Positions 63,226 to 64,000 of a stretch of DNA of 64,000 nt are shown piece after piece. The notes under the pieces were generated by a model. The model had not been told where the DNA came from, made no database searches, and was given only the letters and a program-made list of their open reading frames with translations. Within the stretch, counting starts at the first letter, position 1, and each line of letters begins with the position of its first letter. Position numbers and translations under genes: made by a program. The DNA is from Lachnospiraceae bacterium (GTDB lineage: Bacteria; Bacillota_A; Clostridia; Lachnospirales; Lachnospiraceae). Location: assembly GCA_017522685.1 (NCBI GenBank), contig JAFWYN010000005.1:1-64000 (forward strand). The letters are read 5' to 3'.

Positions 63226-64000
63226 TTACTTTATCATCGCTTCATACACCTGTCTGGTCTCTGCATCATCAAAGCCACTGAACAGGTAAATTTCATCTTC
63301 TGTTTCCAAACGGATAAACAAGCCATTCTCCGGATTCAGAAGGACTTCACAGCTTATGGATTCGTCCCTTAACCGATAATTTCCCTTTTTTACATTATCC
63401 ATACTGGTACCGTAATTACGACCTATATTCGGTAATTCTGTCAAAAGTTCAGCTTCCTTTACTTCCTCTAAAGGGACACGATATTTTTCCGTCACATGCT
63501 TAGCAACCAGACAATTCTCTTCCACCTTCAGCTGAATCGACGTAAACTCATCCAACATAAGCCAGATACCGAAAACCGGCATGGAAAGGAGTGTAAGTAT
63601 CAGAAAAACTGCTACGCCCTTTCCTACAGGAGTGGCCAGATTAATTGTTGTTCCCAAACCTACCCGCTTATTGACCATGGTATGTTTATCCTTGGGATTA
63701 CAGTAAAGCATGCCCCAGAGCCAATGGGCATCATCCCCTTCTTCTACCTTCAGATCCATCTTATCCGCATACCTTTCTTCCAAGGCTTTGCTTTTCTGAA
63801 TCACCCAAACAAGCAGAATCACGGTAAACAGGATATACAGACCCAGCAGTAGCCAGAACATACCGGTTACTTCTGTCTCCTGCACCTGATAAAACAAGAT
63901 ACCCACCGTATAGAGGGCATTAAACCAGGAAAAAGCCACCCAAAAGTTCTTCCACATATTTTTCCGGGCGCGGGCGTAATTCACATTCACATTACTGTCC
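63226..64000 (-). CDS. DUF5808/PH-domain membrane protein, N-terminus beyond the window
   Basis: Residues from an open frame that continues to base 64000, so the true start is outside. At least two hydrophobic helices near the visible start (FWVAFSWFNALYTVG...; WLLLGLYILFTVILLVWVI), then GMLYCNPKDKHTMVNKRVGLG of the DUF5808 type, two more helices, and a C-terminal PH-like beta domain (about 75 residues). Such proteins often carry an N-terminal DUF1648 domain. Function unknown. GTG 63990 is not a safe start. Confidence 0.75.
   Translation of the reverse strand, partial: DSNVNVNYARARKNMWKNFWVAFSWFNALYTVGILFYQVQETEVTGMFWLLLGLYILFTVILLVWVIQKSKALEERYADKMDLKVEEGDDAHWLWGMLYCNPKDKHTMVNKRVGLGTTINLATPVGKGVAVFLILTLLSMPVFGIWLMLDEFTSIQLKVEENCLVAKHVTEKYRVPLEEVKEAELLTELPNIGRNYGTSMDNVKKGNYRLRDESISCEVLLNPENGLFIRLETEDEIYLFSGFDDAETRQVYEAMIK

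Overview
This window looks like a chromosome segment of an anaerobic, probably motile member of the Lachnospiraceae (Clostridia). The evidence is moderate GC, strong AGGAGG-type ribosome sites, pyruvate:ferredoxin oxidoreductase with rubredoxin, a radical SAM protein, a ferredoxin-like aldo/keto reductase, many XRE-TPR and AraC regulators, and one good sigma-D (flagellar sigma) promoter. No rRNA, CRISPR array, insertion sequence or prophage was seen. Three tRNA genes are present (Gly-GCC, Gly-TCC, Phe-GAA).

Layout. 1-3 kb: a partial APH-like kinase, a YhcG-type nuclease and an XRE-TPR regulator that has lost its HTH. 3-10 kb: a housekeeping run on the minus strand (AIR-synthase-like protein, Lrp regulator, aminotransferase, membrane protein, trmL) with ATGA overlaps, and a VanW protein. 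10-16 kb: two GH27 alpha-galactosidases with a small zinc-ribbon protein, an SPFH/ribbon-helix-helix pair with a neat operator, and an AraC regulator. 16-24 kb: nth, an exonuclease, a frameshifted HExxH protein, XRE-TPR regulators, and a MarR-controlled operon of two ArsA/Get3-like ATPases with a small protein between them. 24-35 kb: DUF4080 radical SAM, Rpn-like nuclease, an orphan toxin-tail/immunity cassette, galK, aldo/keto reductase, CapA, a large membrane protein and a calcium-binding-type protein behind a sigma-D promoter and structured leader. 36-40 kb: a long structured non-coding RNA directly upstream of a reverse transcriptase, then AraC and methyltransferase genes. 40-49 kb: MerR regulators with 19-bp-spacer promoters, an ABC-F protein behind an attenuator, ORF6N, NUDIX, HAD and an XRE-methyltransferase fusion, then a tRNA-derived tandem repeat. 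49-59 kb: tRNAs, DUF3810/DUF3048 proteins, an XRE/DUF6773 pair and three ECF sigma/anti-sigma pairs whose promoters share one motif. 59-64 kb: nifJ, rubredoxin and a partial PH/DUF5808 protein.

The best candidate for an undescribed system is 36.6-38.3 kb. A short direct repeat there lies exactly 138 bp (46 codons) apart in the structured RNA and frames a stop-free reading frame. The only stop of that frame sits in the 3' copy. Template switching by the adjacent reverse transcriptase would make an endless ORF, as reported for DRT2 defence systems. This is a hypothesis from sequence alone. The ArsA twin operon, the Arc-like operator and the ECF promoter set are the next most interesting.
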